Assembly: GCA_928212115.1 (NCBI GenBank)
Contig: CAKMRJ010005634.1
Span: 184,576,542 to 184,640,541, forward strand
Reading direction: 5' to 3'
Origin: Lactuca virosa
Taxonomy: Eukaryota > Streptophyta > Magnoliopsida > Asterales > Asteraceae
DNA length: 64,000 bases
The first letter of the stretch is position 1. Each line of letters opens with the position of its first letter. This document shows, piece by piece, positions 19,710 to 31,693 of this stretch. Both the position numbers and the translations under genes were made by a program. A model generated the notes under the pieces. It saw only the letters and a list, made by a program, of their open reading frames with translations. It did no database searches and was not told the origin of the DNA.

Positions 19710-21401
19710 GTTTTTGAGGTCTACAAGGGAATTGAAGACATGAAAGAGAGTCGTCAGGATATGTTAAGACAAAATTTCAACATGTTCAATTATATCCCTG
19801 GAGAAACCCTGGAAGCTTAGTTGCGGCGATTTACTACACTTACTACTGAGATGAATAGAGCTGGGATCTTCTTGACTAAATCTGAGATAAACAAAAAGCT
19901 GCTGAATGCACTTCCGAAATCATGGGATATGAACGTGGCTGACATCAAGAAGACAAAAGATCTCAATCGTCTTAGTCTTGATGATATAATTGAAGAACTT
20001 GACGCTTTGAAGTGTTGAAAAACAATGAGTTCCGCAAACCTTCCGGTCAATGAAGTTTCATGTTCTCAATCATGTGAAGTTTCATGTTCTCAATCATGTG
20101 AAGTTTCATGTTCTCAATCATGTGAAGCTACGATTAAACTTCTTCGTGAACATAATGATTTATTAAAAAGAGAAGTTGAGGACCTGAGATATGAAGGTTA
20201 TCAACTCAGGAAAGGACAAAAACCCCTAAAGGCCCAGTTAGAGACAAAAATAAAGGATTTTAAGAGAATTCAGACAGAATACAGTGAAAAATGTGAACTT
20301 TATGACTATATTAAGAGACAACTTGATGTTGTAACTGAAGAAGTTGACGCTTTGAAAATTAAGTGTGGAAAAACAGATGTTAGTTTCAAAAATTATACTG
20401 CGTCAAGTAAGACAATTGAGTCCTTATTTGAAACCCAATTAAAATTCAAAGATAATCAAGACAAGGGTCTAGGGTATGATAGTGTTCCTCAACCTTTCAA
20501 TCATAACTACACATCCATCCCTACGACATAGGAAGAAATTGACAAGGAGGCACATCTTCAATATGGCAAACCAGCTGGTTTTGTTTCAGGAGGTATTCAG
20601 GTTGAAAATTCTAATGCTTCTACTTCATGTGCAGGTAAAGTAGCAGAAGATGAGAACAAGGAGAAAAACATTGAACAAACCAACATCTCCTTGAACTCTG
20701 AATATGTTGCTTCGAACTCAACTGTTTCTGATCAACCTGCTGTTGAGAAATACAGGCCACCAATTCCAGCGAAACAGAGTGCCTCCTGCAATTGTGCTTG
20801 TAGGAAAAATAAGAGACAAGGCAAGGATACGCCACCAGGGGCAGGAAGAAACAATTTCCAAGTGAAGAAAAAGACATGTTTTCACTGTGGAGCACCTGGA
20901 CACATTGCCAGAAATTGTCCGAATCGCGCATACGTTCCCTACTATGCACAAGGGTGGCAGAACGCGCCAAGAGGGAGATACTCCAAAAGAAACCCCTCAA
21001 GGTCACGTTCAGACAATGGTGACTGGAACGCGCAGAAGGCCAAGAATCAAACCCACAAGGCCAAGAATCCGAATCCCAAGGGCAAGAAGGGAATGTTAGC
21101 CAAGAAGCCCAATCCAAGAGATGCTCCAGTGAGACAAAGAACGGTTAGGTAAAAGTCATCTCAACGGCCGACATCAAGTTCAAAAGCAAGTACTGAGCCA
21201 CCCATCAGATCGAAAAAGAAATGGGTTAAACCCAACTACAAATGGGTTCCAAAGGCTCACTCTCCCAAATCTTCTAACGATTCTAATATTTCTACATCTT
21301 CTGTTTGTGATAAGCAGGATATGTCATGGGAGAGAGTACCGTGAAAGGATGAAAAAGGTCAAACTAGTTTAAAAATGGACTGGGTTCCAAACACCAACTA
21401 A
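19707..21401 (+). pseudogene. C1 gag, broken copy
   Basis: Collinear with the intact C2 gag (32653-34323) but interrupted by at least five nonsense codons: TAG near 19818, TGA at 20016-20018, TAG near 20529, TAA ending 21152 and TGA near 21343. It keeps a CFHCGAPGHIARNC zinc knuckle near 20878-20919 and three copies of a 24-bp repeat encoding SCSQSCEV (20049-20126), one more than C2. Longest open pieces are 168 and 153 codons. No functional capsid protein is expected. Its role in the family is described under the C2 copy. Confidence 0.9.
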
Positions 21402-22310
21402 TCCCGCTCTGTGTCGGAGCAGCTATGGAGGCATATCATCACACTTCAGTTTGTTGGTCGTGGCAGTTCCAGGCACATGATAGGGGACATCTCTCAAACT
21501 GTACAACATTCATAACTTTGTTTGGGAGTATGTGTCCTTTGCGGGAAAGAAAGAAAAGAAGGGATCACACATGGGGTTTGTGCTTAATGACATGAAGAAT
21601 TTTCGGATCTGTTTTGAGTTTACGCGTGCTGTTCTCAGACCTTCTGGATGCAAATTCAGTCAGTGACTTACGGTTTGAGTTTTCTTCTCTATACTCCTGA
21701 GTTTTTCTTAAGCTGATTCGCTTTAAAGAATAATTTTTGTTTTAGGATAGTTTAAATTTGTGCATTTACTTTCGTTTCTCTCCTATGCACAAATTTAGGG
21801 GGAGAAATAAAAACAAAAAAAATTAGAAAATTAAAGAAAATCCAAAAAACACTAGAAAATCAGAAAATCCAAAAAATATGTTGGTTATGAAATGTGCTTG
21901 AGGGAGATGTTTTGGGAAGTGATATTATCAAGTGATAACGGGCAATCTGAGTCTGTGTAAAGTACCAAAAATTAATTGTTTATGCTCTTTGTTCGATGCG
22001 CTGGTAGACACGAGAGATTAAAATGGACTTGACTAGGCATTAATGAACTTAAGGAATCTAGAGACTTGAAAAATATTGACCTAGATAGATCCATTTAGCC
22101 TGACAATACGACGTTCAGATAGGTTGAGCAGGGAGATATACATGATAAGCCACCGGTCACACTAAAATAATCTGTATCTAGAACCGTGGTTTAACTCTTC
22201 CTCGATGTACGAACTTTATCCTTAATTTCGGTATTGATGGGGCGACTAGGGAATTCCGATAAAGTAGGTCTGTAGGAAATTACTTTCTTGCTTTCTATCT
22301 GTTAGTCATA

Positions 22311-22570
22311 TGTTGCCTCCTCTATGTGATCGAAAGATCCGACCTGGACTGCAACATATGCAACTCTATCTCTCTGCATCTTCTATCTATGCAATTCTTT
22401 CCGTCTGTTAGGCATATACTGTCTCCTCTGCGTGACTTACAATCCGACCTGGTACACAACATATGCACCATTCTACTTCTCAATCCCTCTAAATCTGGTT
22501 AGTCATATGTTTCACCCTCTGCGAGATTGGAAGAGATCCAACCTAGGTGTATAGCATATGCACTCTAAAT
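22311..22570. repeat. Three degenerate tandem repeats in C1
   Basis: Units start GTTAGTCATATGTT, GTTAGGCATATACT and GTTAGTCATATGTT at about 22311, 22407 and 22498. Each contains CTCC/CCTCTGYGTGA, a CCGACCTGG-like motif and CATATGCA. C2 has the same array at 35225-35490. Confidence 0.75.
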
Positions 22571-23550
22571 CTGACTTCTCTCATAATAATTGTCTGCTCA
22601 CCTAAAGTAAGGAGTACTTTGGAAGTTCCTGATTATTGGGGTATGTCAGGAAGCGGGAAACATGTTCTAGTACATTTAAAATTGAACAATCACTAGGTTG
22701 TCTGTAGATCTCGCTGCTCAATTTAGGTGGACAACAATATCTTTGGTCGTCGTCAGGTGAATGGTCCTTAAGGAATATTATCTAGGAACTTAGGATCGCA
22801 TTGTCTTGTCACTTATAGTATGTCCTAATTTTGTCACAATCTCTCGTGTTTAAGAGGACCACAATACCGGCGATTGACCAGATCTATTATTCATGAAGGG
22901 AGAGGTACTGATAAACGGATAAAGGCTGTCTAAAACTTTGATCCCAAATCACTCTTAAAGTTAGATATCAATTTTATTTTTGTTAAATTTGTTCATAGTT
23001 TTCTTCTAATTTAAATATTGTGTGTTAAATTTTTCTTTTAGTTTTGTTTTGTCTTGAATAGTGAATTCAGGTGAAGATGAAACTCATGGAGTTTGTGTCG
23101 AAGATTTCTGAGCCAAGGCTTCATCCGTGATCATCGAAGAATTCTCATTCGAAGAAGCAAGAAATGAAGATTATTCTTTCGACATTCAATCTTTCAACCC
23201 CAGAAGCAAGGTGAGGCTGCAATTGAAGATTATGTGACGGATTGCCTTGAAGCCTCCTCAATCAATCTGCTGCTATCTTGAACCTGCTGAAGTGATCCAG
23301 AAGCTTTGTTCTCTCTGACGTTCTCTCTGAAGAATTCTCAAGCTGAAAGCGCTATCTTTCAAGAATCAGTACGTCAAGCCTCCTCACCCGACGTGCGTTC
23401 AAAGCCAAATTCTGAAGAAAAGCCCAACTACTCAAGATGAAGTCATTCATTGAAGATTCATATGTTCATCTTGAAGTCATGAAGATATCGAAGATTAAAG
23501 CTGAAGCCAAGCTTACAATGAAGATGAACAAGAAAAAGCCAGCTACTTTT

Positions 23551-23606
23551 TAGGGGGAGCTTGTTGGGTCAATTAAGAAAAGAAAGCTATAAACCAAGGG
23601 GGAGAT
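23551..23606 (+). other. C1 polypurine tracts (duplicated)
   Basis: AGGGGGAGC followed by TTGTTGGGTCAA at 23552-23572 looks like a tract plus an LTR start. About 45 bp later AAGGGGGAGAT directly precedes the real 3' LTR at 23607. Confidence 0.8.
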
Positions 23607-24041
23607 TGTTGGGTGAAAAATATGGTTTATACTTTGCTTTTCTAGGAAAATGTATTTTTATGTCTAGGACCGTAAATAGCTCAGTGTTTACGGCCATATA
23701 TATGTTTACGGTCAGTGTTTACGGCCGTCAACAGGTTTACGGCCGTAAACCCATTTACGGCCCATGTTCCCCAACTATATATAGGACGAGGAGTGCATAA
23801 TTGAAAAAAAAGAAGAGGAGCTTAAGTGTGTGTATATGAAGGTGTTCTAGAGAGAGAGAAAAGAGAGTGTGTGTTAGTGTGTGTGAATCTTGTATCCGGA
23901 TCTTCATTCATATCAATATATACAAGATTCATCATCTTCTTCTTCTCCTTCTCTTCTATTTGATCTGACATCATCCGTTTGATTGGGATTCCGCACCATC
24001 AAATGGATCTGATTGATACACAAGCAGATTAGGGACTTACA
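23607..24041 (+). repeat. C1 3' LTR (435 bp)
   Basis: TGTTGGGTGAAAAATATGG to GGGACTTACA, matching 18317-18751; followed by CCTAC. Confidence 0.93.
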
Positions 24042-24370
24042 CCTACAATTTCTAGACTTAAACTTAGAATGGTAAGTGTTGATTGTGAGATGAGTGTCTA
24101 CCATATTTTAGACACGAGCACTAGTTTATTTTAGGAAAGTTGCCTAAAATGCCCTTATGTGCTAAATGGTATATGTTTGCCATATGTGCCATTATTTGTT
24201 CGGATCTATGGTCTGTTGCCGACCGGATCTGGAAACCTTATGTGTGTATGATTCTAAGCGTATGATTACGAGATTAGAACTAACATGAAAACGTTTCGGA
24301 GTGATAAGGGAATTGAAATGTCTAACAAGGATAAAGACCTAAATTTGCCTTATTCGGTATATAGATTGTA
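24042..24370 (+). other. B1 leader between C1 and gag
   Basis: Non-coding B sequence that was contiguous with 18272-18316 before C inserted. It is nearly identical to 37095-37423 in unit 2. No gene is seen. Confidence 0.8.
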
Positions 24371-27300
24371 ATGGCAAGAACTCGTAGTGGAGCTGCAAAT
24401 GCAAATGGAAACAGGGATCTACAGCCTCAACCTCAAGTAGTTGAGCAAGTACCTGTTGTAGGAGCTACACCTAAGCCAATGACGATGGCTGGGGTACAAG
24501 CAATAATGCAGATGATGTTAGATCTCCAGATGGAGGAGACAAGGCGATTACTACAACAGCATAGGGAAGAAACTACGATGCCTGTTGAACAGCTCGTATT
24601 GAATGAAGGGCAATCAGTAGGAGGGAACTACAGTGGGACTCTTGGTCAAGCCAATCCACTGCTAGTTAGACAAAACAACCAGGATGGAGGAGTTGATGGA
24701 CGCGGATGCAAATATAAAGATTTCATGGCATCTAAACCACTATGTCTATATGGAAGTCCGACACCGGTGGAAGTCATGAATTGGATCTCCGAAATGGAGA
24801 CGATGTTTGAATGCTGTGAGTGCAGCAACAAACAAAAGACCGCACTTGTAATTCCTCTTTTAAAATCTGGTGTGTTGAACTGGTGGAAGTTACTAGCTAA
24901 TTCAATGCCCAAGGGAGAAGCTAGTAAGATGTCTTGGGAAGACTTTGTGCTACAACTGAAACTGCAATACTGCTCTGAGCAGGATCTTCTGGAAATCAAC
25001 AATGAGTTCCAGAATTTAAAGAAGGGAAAGATGAGCGTTACTGAATACGCTGCTCTAAGGATTACCTAGTTCCAAGTTTGCCCTCGGATTACCAGCGGAC
25101 TTTGGTCTGATGGTTAAGCAAGCAACCAATTTGAAAGCCGCCATCTGGGCTGCTAAGAATGTGGAGGTTCAGATCAGGGAGAAAGGCCTGGAGAAGGCAG
25201 AAGTTGGTGAAAAGAGAAAATTTGAAGGAACTTCAGGTTCCAATAAGAAAAGCAAATTTTCTAAGTCTAGGAAGTTTGGAGGAGGAGGAGGTGAAGTGAA
25301 ATGGTGTGAGAAGTGCAAGAAAAAGCACTTTGGGAAATGTAGCGAGGGGGTGACTTGCTACAAATGTGGAAAGACTGGGCATTATGCCAACGTGTGTCCA
25401 TCCGACAAGAGGGTATGTTTTGAGTGCCATGAAGAAGGGCATGTTTTTAAAGACTGTCCAAAGAGGAAGGATGCAGGAAAGCCCAATCTACCACCAAAGC
25501 CGAAGGCGAGAGCCTTTCAGATGACCCTTGAAGCTGCAAAAGAAGAAGTCGATGTCGCTTCAGGTACCTTTCTCGTAAACGAATTGCCTGCCCACATTTT
25601 GTTTGATTCTGGAGCCAATTACTCCTTTATATCGCATGAATTTGGTATAAAACTAGCTTTGCCTGTAGATAGACTAGTTAATGCCTTATTAGTCGAGATT
25701 GTTAGTGGCAAGTTTGTACCTGTTAGCCATCGTATGAAACACATCATCATTGACTTGGATGGGAATAAGTTCCACGAGGAATTATTTCCTATCGAGTTAA
25801 ATGGTTTCGACATAGTTATAGGAATGGATTGGCTTAGCGCCAATGATGCCGAGATATTGTGTAGCCAGAAAATAGTAAAGGTAAACCCGCCAGGGAAAGA
25901 GTCATTTATGGTGTATGGAGACAAACGCAGAGTAAATTCTGGAATCATTTCCCTAATGAAAGCCAGAAAGTTTTTGGCCAAGGGGTGTACATCCTATTTA
26001 GCGTTCGTGATCGATGCTAAGAAGGAAAAGAAGGAGGTGCAGAATATTCCGGTGGTGTGTGAATATCCGAAGTCTTTCCCGAAGATCTTCCCGGATTGCC
26101 CCCTGATCGACAAGTTGAGTTTCGTATCGAATTGTTACCAGGAACGACGCCGATAGCAAAAGCACCGTATCGATTAGCGCCAACCGAGATGAAAGAACTT
26201 ATGACACAACTTCAGGAGTTATTGGACAAAGGTTTCATTCGACCTAGTTCATCACCCTGGGGAGCCCCTATGTTATTTTTAAAGAAGAAAGACGGGAGCA
26301 TGAGAATGTGCATCGATTACAGAGAGCTGAATAAAGCGACAATAAAGAACAAGTATCCGTTATCCGAGGATACGATGACCTGTTCCTGTTCGACCAGTTG
26401 CAAGTTTCGAGCTATTTCTCGAAGATCGATCTTAGGTCAGGATACCATCAACTAAAGGTGAGGGAGCAGGATATCGAAAAAAGACTGCGTTCAGAACAAG
26501 ATATGGACACTATGAATTTTTGGTTATGTCGTTCGGATTAACCAATGCCCCAGCAGCTTTCATGGATTTGATGAACAGGGTTGTTTGTAAACCATACCTT
26601 GATAAATCCTTGATAGTATTCATAGACGATATCTTGATCTGTTCGAAAAGCAAACCGGAGCACGAAAAGCATCTGCGTGAGGTGCTAGAAGTTCTGAAAA
26701 AGGAGAAGCTGTATGCAAAGTTCTCCAAATGTGAATTTTGGATTCAAGAAGTCCAATTTTTAGGTCATCTGGTTAACCAAGAAGGAATAATGGTTGACCC
26801 AGCAAAGATCGAAGCTGTGATGAAGTGGGAACAACCAAAAAGTCCTACGGAGATTGGAAGCTTTTTGGGATTAGCCGGATATTATCGCCGATTTATCCAA
26901 GGCTTTTCTTCAATCGCTACTCCATTAACAACTTTGACCCACAAAGGAGCTACGTATGCTTGGAATGAAAAGCATAAGGAAGCCTTTGAGAAGTTGAAGA
27001 AGAGACTGTGTGAAGCACCGATTCTTTCGTTACCTGAAGGAATTGATGACTTCGCAGTCTATAGTGATGCCTCTGGAGTTGGGTTAGGATGTGTTCTGAC
27101 CCAAAGGGATAAAGTGATAGCGTATGCATCGAGGCAGTTAAAAGAGCATGAAAAAAACTAACCCACTCATGATCTGGAGTTGGCAGCGGTAGTATTTGCC
27201 TTAAACATATGGGGGCATTATCTTTATGGTACTAAGTGTAAACTTTTCACTGATCATAAGAATCTTCAATATCTCTTTAATCAGAAGGAATTGAACATGA

Positions 27301-28894
27301 GACGGTGCAGCGGTTGCTGGTGTTGGAACTACTCAAGGACTATGACGGTGAGATACTTTACCAACCTGGTAAAGCAAATGTTGTTGCTGATGCTCTCAGT
27401 CGGAAGGTAAATATTGAAAAGAGAAGGCCAAGAGCGTTGAGAATTGAAGTCGTCTCGACAATTGTGGAAAGTATAAAGAAAGCTCAGTAGGAAGCTTTAG
27501 AAAAGAATGACCGAAAGGAGGAACGTTTGGGAAAAACGTTGGTGTTTGATACAAACGGTCAGGGATTGAAGGTATTCAAAGATAGGATTTGGGTACCTAA
27601 GACGGGGAGGTAAGAGGTCTTCTGATGGAAGAACTCACAAAACCATGTACTCGATTCATCCCGGCAGTACGAAAATGTATAGGGACCTAAAACCCTATTA
27701 CTGGTGGCCGACGATGAAGCTCGATGTTGCTAAGTATGAGGCCGAGTGTGTAACATGTGCTAGGGTTAAGGCACAACATCAGAAACCGTATGGGAGTTTA
27801 GAACCTTTACTTGTACCCATGGGTAAATGGGAGGAGATTACCATGGATTTCGTGACTAAACTGCCCAAGACAAGGAACGGTCACGACATGATTTGGGTGG
27901 TCGTTGATCGCTTCACTAAGAGTGCGCATTTCATAGCCGCTAACGAGAAATGGTCTATGGATAAACTTGCGAATTCATATGTGAAGGAAATCGTGAGGCT
28001 ACATGGTGTTCCGTTAACGATTGTATCCGATCATGACAGCCGTTTTACCTCAAGGTTTTGGAGAAGTCTACAAGAGGAATTGGGTACCAAGTTGTGTTTA
28101 AGTACAGCTTACCATCCTCAAACCAATGGCCAAAGCGAACGAACGATTCAAACATTGGAGGATATGCTGAGAGCATGTACCCTAGAATTCCAAGGTAATT
28201 GGGATGAACACTTACCTCTAGTAGAATTTTCCTATAATAATAGTTTTCACTCGAGCATGAAGATGGCACCTTATCACGCTTTGTATGGGGAAAAGTGTCG
28301 AATGCCATCATGCTGGCTGGAAGCTGGGGAAAAGCAGTTTATGGGACCTGAAATAGTCCATCAGATGCTGAAAAGTTAAAAGCGATAAGGGAAAGGATGT
28401 TAGCTGCTCAAGATCGACAAAAGAGTTATGATGAAAGAAAAGAAAATACAACCGATATCCTTCGATGTTGGAGATTCGGTTTTACTTAAAGTCTCGCCGT
28501 GGAAGGGACTTATAAGATTTGGTAAGAGGGGAAAGTTGAGTCCAAGGTTTGTTGGACCATTTAAAGTTCTTCAAAGGATCGGGAATCAAGCTTACAAGCT
28601 AGAATTACCGGAAGAACTGGAGGGTATTCATAATACTTTCGTGTGTGCTATTTGAGAAAGTTCACGGGAGATGTGCCCGACATAATTCCCATTTCTGAGT
28701 TAAGGTTGGATGTTGAACACAAGGTGTTGATCGAAGAACGTGAGGCAATCGTTGACCGTAAGACTAAGAAGCTGAGACGCAAGATGGTCGATTTAGTGCT
28801 TGTGCATTGGAAACATATGAATGGGCCAAATCTCACTTGGGAAACGGAGAGTGACATGATGAGTCGCTACCCGCATTTGTTTGCAGATGTGTGA
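24371..28894 (+). pseudogene. B1 gag-pol polyprotein, broken (Ty3/gypsy, chromovirus-like)
   Basis: Collinear with B2 (37424-41968) and carrying the same domains: capsid, two CCHC knuckles (CYKCGKTGHYANVC and CFECHEEGHVFKDC), DSGA protease, reverse transcriptase with FIDD, RNase H, integrase and chromodomain-like tail. It is broken by a net loss of about 44 bp near 25050-25085, frameshifts near 26072, 26360, 26470 and 26580, a TAA near 27159, a frameshift near 27303, a TAG near 27488, frameshifts near 27610, 27630, 28370, 28430 and 28640. Unlike B2 and B3 it keeps a TGG codon at the RNase H position near 27212 (NIWGHYLYG), so it is the ancestral form there. No product is expected. Confidence 0.93.
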
Positions 28895-28915
28895 TTCCGG
28901 GGACGGAATCATCCT

Positions 28916-28929
28916 AAGGGGGAGAGAAT
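28916..28929 (+). other. B1 polypurine tract
   Basis: AAGGGGGAGAGAAT directly before LTR2. Confidence 0.88.
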
Positions 28930-29734
28930 TGTAATGCCCGTGTTTCTAGGCTAGGCATTAATATTGACATTATAGTCTAGGTTAACCTTTGTAACTCATT
29001 TGAAGAAATAAGAAATGGAAAAGGAATGTGTTTATTGCTTAATTATTAGGGCTTAATTAATTAAGAATAAAAATGAGCGTCAAAAATTAATTTTTGATAA
29101 AGCCGATATCTATTAAGAAACTTGTAGTGGGCGTGACAAGGATTACAGATATATAAAGAATGCCGAAATCCGAGTTATAACGAAGAAGTTATGATCTGTC
29201 GAAGTTTCGCGACAAACCGGCACGGGGCCGAATGTCGTAAAAAGTGAGTTTTCGATAAACTACTTTTTGGCCTTAGTGATCTAAACGAAACTCATAGTGT
29301 TCGTTAAACCGGAGGTAGGCATAAAAAGAACGCCCAAATCTGACTTCGTATGAGAAGGAGTTATGATTTTTCGAGTTTCAGCTTAGCAGTAGACAGCAAA
29401 ACCTCGAATTTTAGATCGAGTGATTTTTAGCCGACACGACCCAAACGAGAATCGAGGTCTCGTCATTAGTAGCACAACGGCAAAAAGTCTGACGAAAACG
29501 GACGTCGGATGAAGAAGTATGAATTTTTAACGGATTTCCTGTTCCGGTCTGTTAAAATAATAATATAAAAAATTAAATTCCAAAATTAGCCAACGAAGTC
29601 TAAACGAAAGTTGTAGAGCAAATTTTACCTACGCGTGCATATAAAAGAACGTAAAAAACGGAGCTCGTATGCGAAAGTTATAGATTTTAGAAGTTTTGGC
29701 GCGAAAACCAAGAAAATTTCCATAGGTGGCTTCG

Positions 29735-29818
29735 GCCACGTCACCTTCGCTTAGAATGTGCCACGTGTCCGAAATTGGTGAGTCATGCGAGCCACTTGTC
29801 CGAGCTGCTGAGTCATCC
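29735..29818 (+). promoter_or_regulatory. G-box/ABRE and TGAGTCA motifs in B LTR2
   Basis: GGCCACGTCACC, CCACGTGTCC (29761-29770), TGAGTCA (about 29779), CCACTTGTCC (mutated second G-box, about 29792) and TGAGTCA (about 29809). Confidence 0.55.
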
Positions 29819-30039
29819 GATCTCGTGAGCTGATCCGAAGTGGTCCACTGAGAAGGCGACACGTACCCTCTTGCACGTGACCGAGCCCTCGCATGAAGCC
29901 ACGGACACACCCTACTTCGGACTAGACCTCGGTCCAGTAAGAAGAGGCCAGCTGCCCCTTCGCACGCGCAGACCATGTGAGAGCCATGTGCTACGCACCC
30001 TCGCCTGTGGACCCCACCACCTGAACCGACTTCGGACCC

Positions 30040-30048
30040 TATAAATAG
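30040..30048 (+). promoter_or_regulatory. TATA box of B LTR2 (TATAAATAG)
   Basis: Same position and context as in LTR1. This LTR could drive unit 2, whose gag-pol is the least damaged. Confidence 0.65.
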
Positions 30049-31234
30049 AAGGGGTATGCGAGCCTTCCCAGTTACTTTTGGAAATTTGCCACTTTTAGCC
30101 CCTTTTCCATATTTTCTTCGTCTTAGCATCCCCAAAGCCCCGGTATCGATTATAACCCCCGGAATACGCCACGAAGTGCCCGTGAAGCCCGAAAAATTTA
30201 TCTTTTCGGTTTCGATGCCCGACCCTTGCAGAGCCCGATTTTTGAATAAAACTCCCGGTTTTATTAGAAACGATCGTTTTAGGAAACGAATTGCTGCCCG
30301 ATTTTCATCAAAACATGTGAGTGTATAGTCACTTTCATTTTACGCATAGATATGAAGTATTTACCTTATAATACGTGCTATGTGTAAATATATTAATTGT
30401 TTATTTGAGGTGACTGATGAGTTGATGTTTTCTACAGGTTTTAAACTGTATAAGTATTTTTATCTACAAATATGTTGGGTAGAACATGGGTAGATAGTTG
30501 GTATGTGATAAAATAAAGTGATGAGAGGCCTCGATGTGATTTGTGATTCAGTCATCTAGTGGAGTTTGGATGACGACCACGGACTTTCTAGACAGTCCAG
30601 TGGGAAACATTAGCAGGCCCGCAACCTGTAGGTGTTAATGAACTTGGGTGTTTATTCGCTGTACTCCAATCCCCCTCATGGTTGCCTTTAGGACATGTAT
30701 GGCTGAGGAAAACCCTTAGCAGTAGTGTCCATCCCGATGATATTCTTTAGGCTAGGTCCCTTGTGAAAAGTGTTTAGGGACGTAAAGTGAGGATAACGGG
30801 AACGGATAATCAGGGTTATTATTGATTGATGAACTTAATAAGTTTATTACTATTGTGGGTTGAAAACCCTATATGCTCACCAGGCTCCCAAGCCTGACCC
30901 ACTCAGCTTTTTATGTTACAGGTAGTGGACCCCGAGCATAGTCGGAGGATGACGTGAGATTTTTGGATTATAGGCCAGTAGTTGTAAATAACTGTAGTAA
31001 GGCTTATAATGTCTTGTTTATGCTTTTGATCTGTATCGGAACATGACATCCCGAGGTTTTGATATATATATGGAAAATATATACCTTCTTAATGAAGGGT
31101 TTTGATAAACTTTTATCATATGTTGTTTGGGGACCAATTCCGCAACATCTTTTGAAAAGATTTCTCTGATTTTATTTTAAAAAGCATAAATTAAATCGGT
31201 ATTTTCTGGCCGAGAAATTAGGGGATGTCACAGT

Positions 31235-31246
31235 TGGTATCAGAGC
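31235..31246 (+). other. B primer-binding site, unit 2
   Basis: TGGTATCAGAGC, two bases after the LTR2 end. Confidence 0.9.
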
Positions 31247-31277
31247 ATTAGTTTAATCGAAGTAAGAAATATCCTAC

Positions 31278-31679
31278 TGTTGGGTCAAAAATATGGTTTA
31301 TACTTTGCTTTTCTTGGAAAATGTATTTTTATGTCTAGGACCGTAAACAACTCAGTGTTTACGGCCATATATATGTTTACGGTCAGTGTTTACGGCCCAT
31401 GTTTCCCTAACTCTATATAGGGTGAGGAGTGCATAATTGAGAAAGAACAAGAGGAGCTTAAGTGTGTGTATTTGAAGGTGTTCTAGAGAGAGAGAAAAGA
31501 GAGTGTGCGGTTAGTGTGTGTGAATCTTGTATCGGATCTTCATTCATATTATATATTATACAAATTCATTTCATCTTCTTCTTCTCCTCTCTTCTATTTG
31601 ATCTGACATCATCCGTTTGATTGGGATTCCGCACCATCAAACGGATCTGATTGATACACAAGCAGATTACGGACTTACA
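31278..31679 (+). repeat. C2 5' LTR (402 bp)
   Basis: TGTTGGGTCAAAAATATGG to GGACTTACA, preceded by CCTAC. Contracted in the TTTACGGCC repeat relative to the C1 LTRs. Confidence 0.92.
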
Positions 31680-31681
31680 AT

Positions 31682-31693
31682 TGGTATAAGAGC
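31682..31693 (+). other. C2 primer-binding site (one mismatch)
   Basis: TGGTATAAGAGC differs from the tRNA-Met complement by one base (C to A). Confidence 0.85.

Larger units (their letters stand above)
21402..23606 (+). other. C1 3' non-coding region with protease trace and purine tracts
   Basis: Just after gag, near 21441-21485, a frame reads a copia protease-start trace; the better version is in C2. No pol domains follow. Three degenerate copies of a roughly 90-bp unit (GTTAGTCATATGTT...CCGACCTGG...ACATATGCA) lie at 22311-22570. Purine tracts are at 21797-21808, 23551-23559 and 23596-23605. The first and last are typical of the multiple tracts known in Sireviruses. Confidence 0.7.
18317..24041 (+). 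mobile_element. Element C1: non-autonomous Sirevirus-like copia element, first copy
   Basis: 5725 bp with 435-bp LTRs (18317-18751 and 23607-24041), a tRNA-Met primer site, a broken gag, no pol apart from a trace of protease, and purine tracts before the 3' LTR. CCTAC target duplications are perfect. It is inserted 31 bp after the primer-binding site of B unit 1, in the same orientation. C1 is more decayed than C2. Confidence 0.93.
28930..31232 (+). repeat. B LTR 2 (2303 bp), shared by units 1 and 2
   Basis: TGTAATGCCCG to GGGGATGTCACA. It is preceded by the B1 polypurine tract and followed by the unit 2 primer site, so it serves as 3' LTR of unit 1 and 5' LTR of unit 2. TATAAATAG lies at 30040-30048. 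The second G-box is mutated (CCACTTGTCC) relative to LTR1, a change shared with LTR4. Confidence 0.95.
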
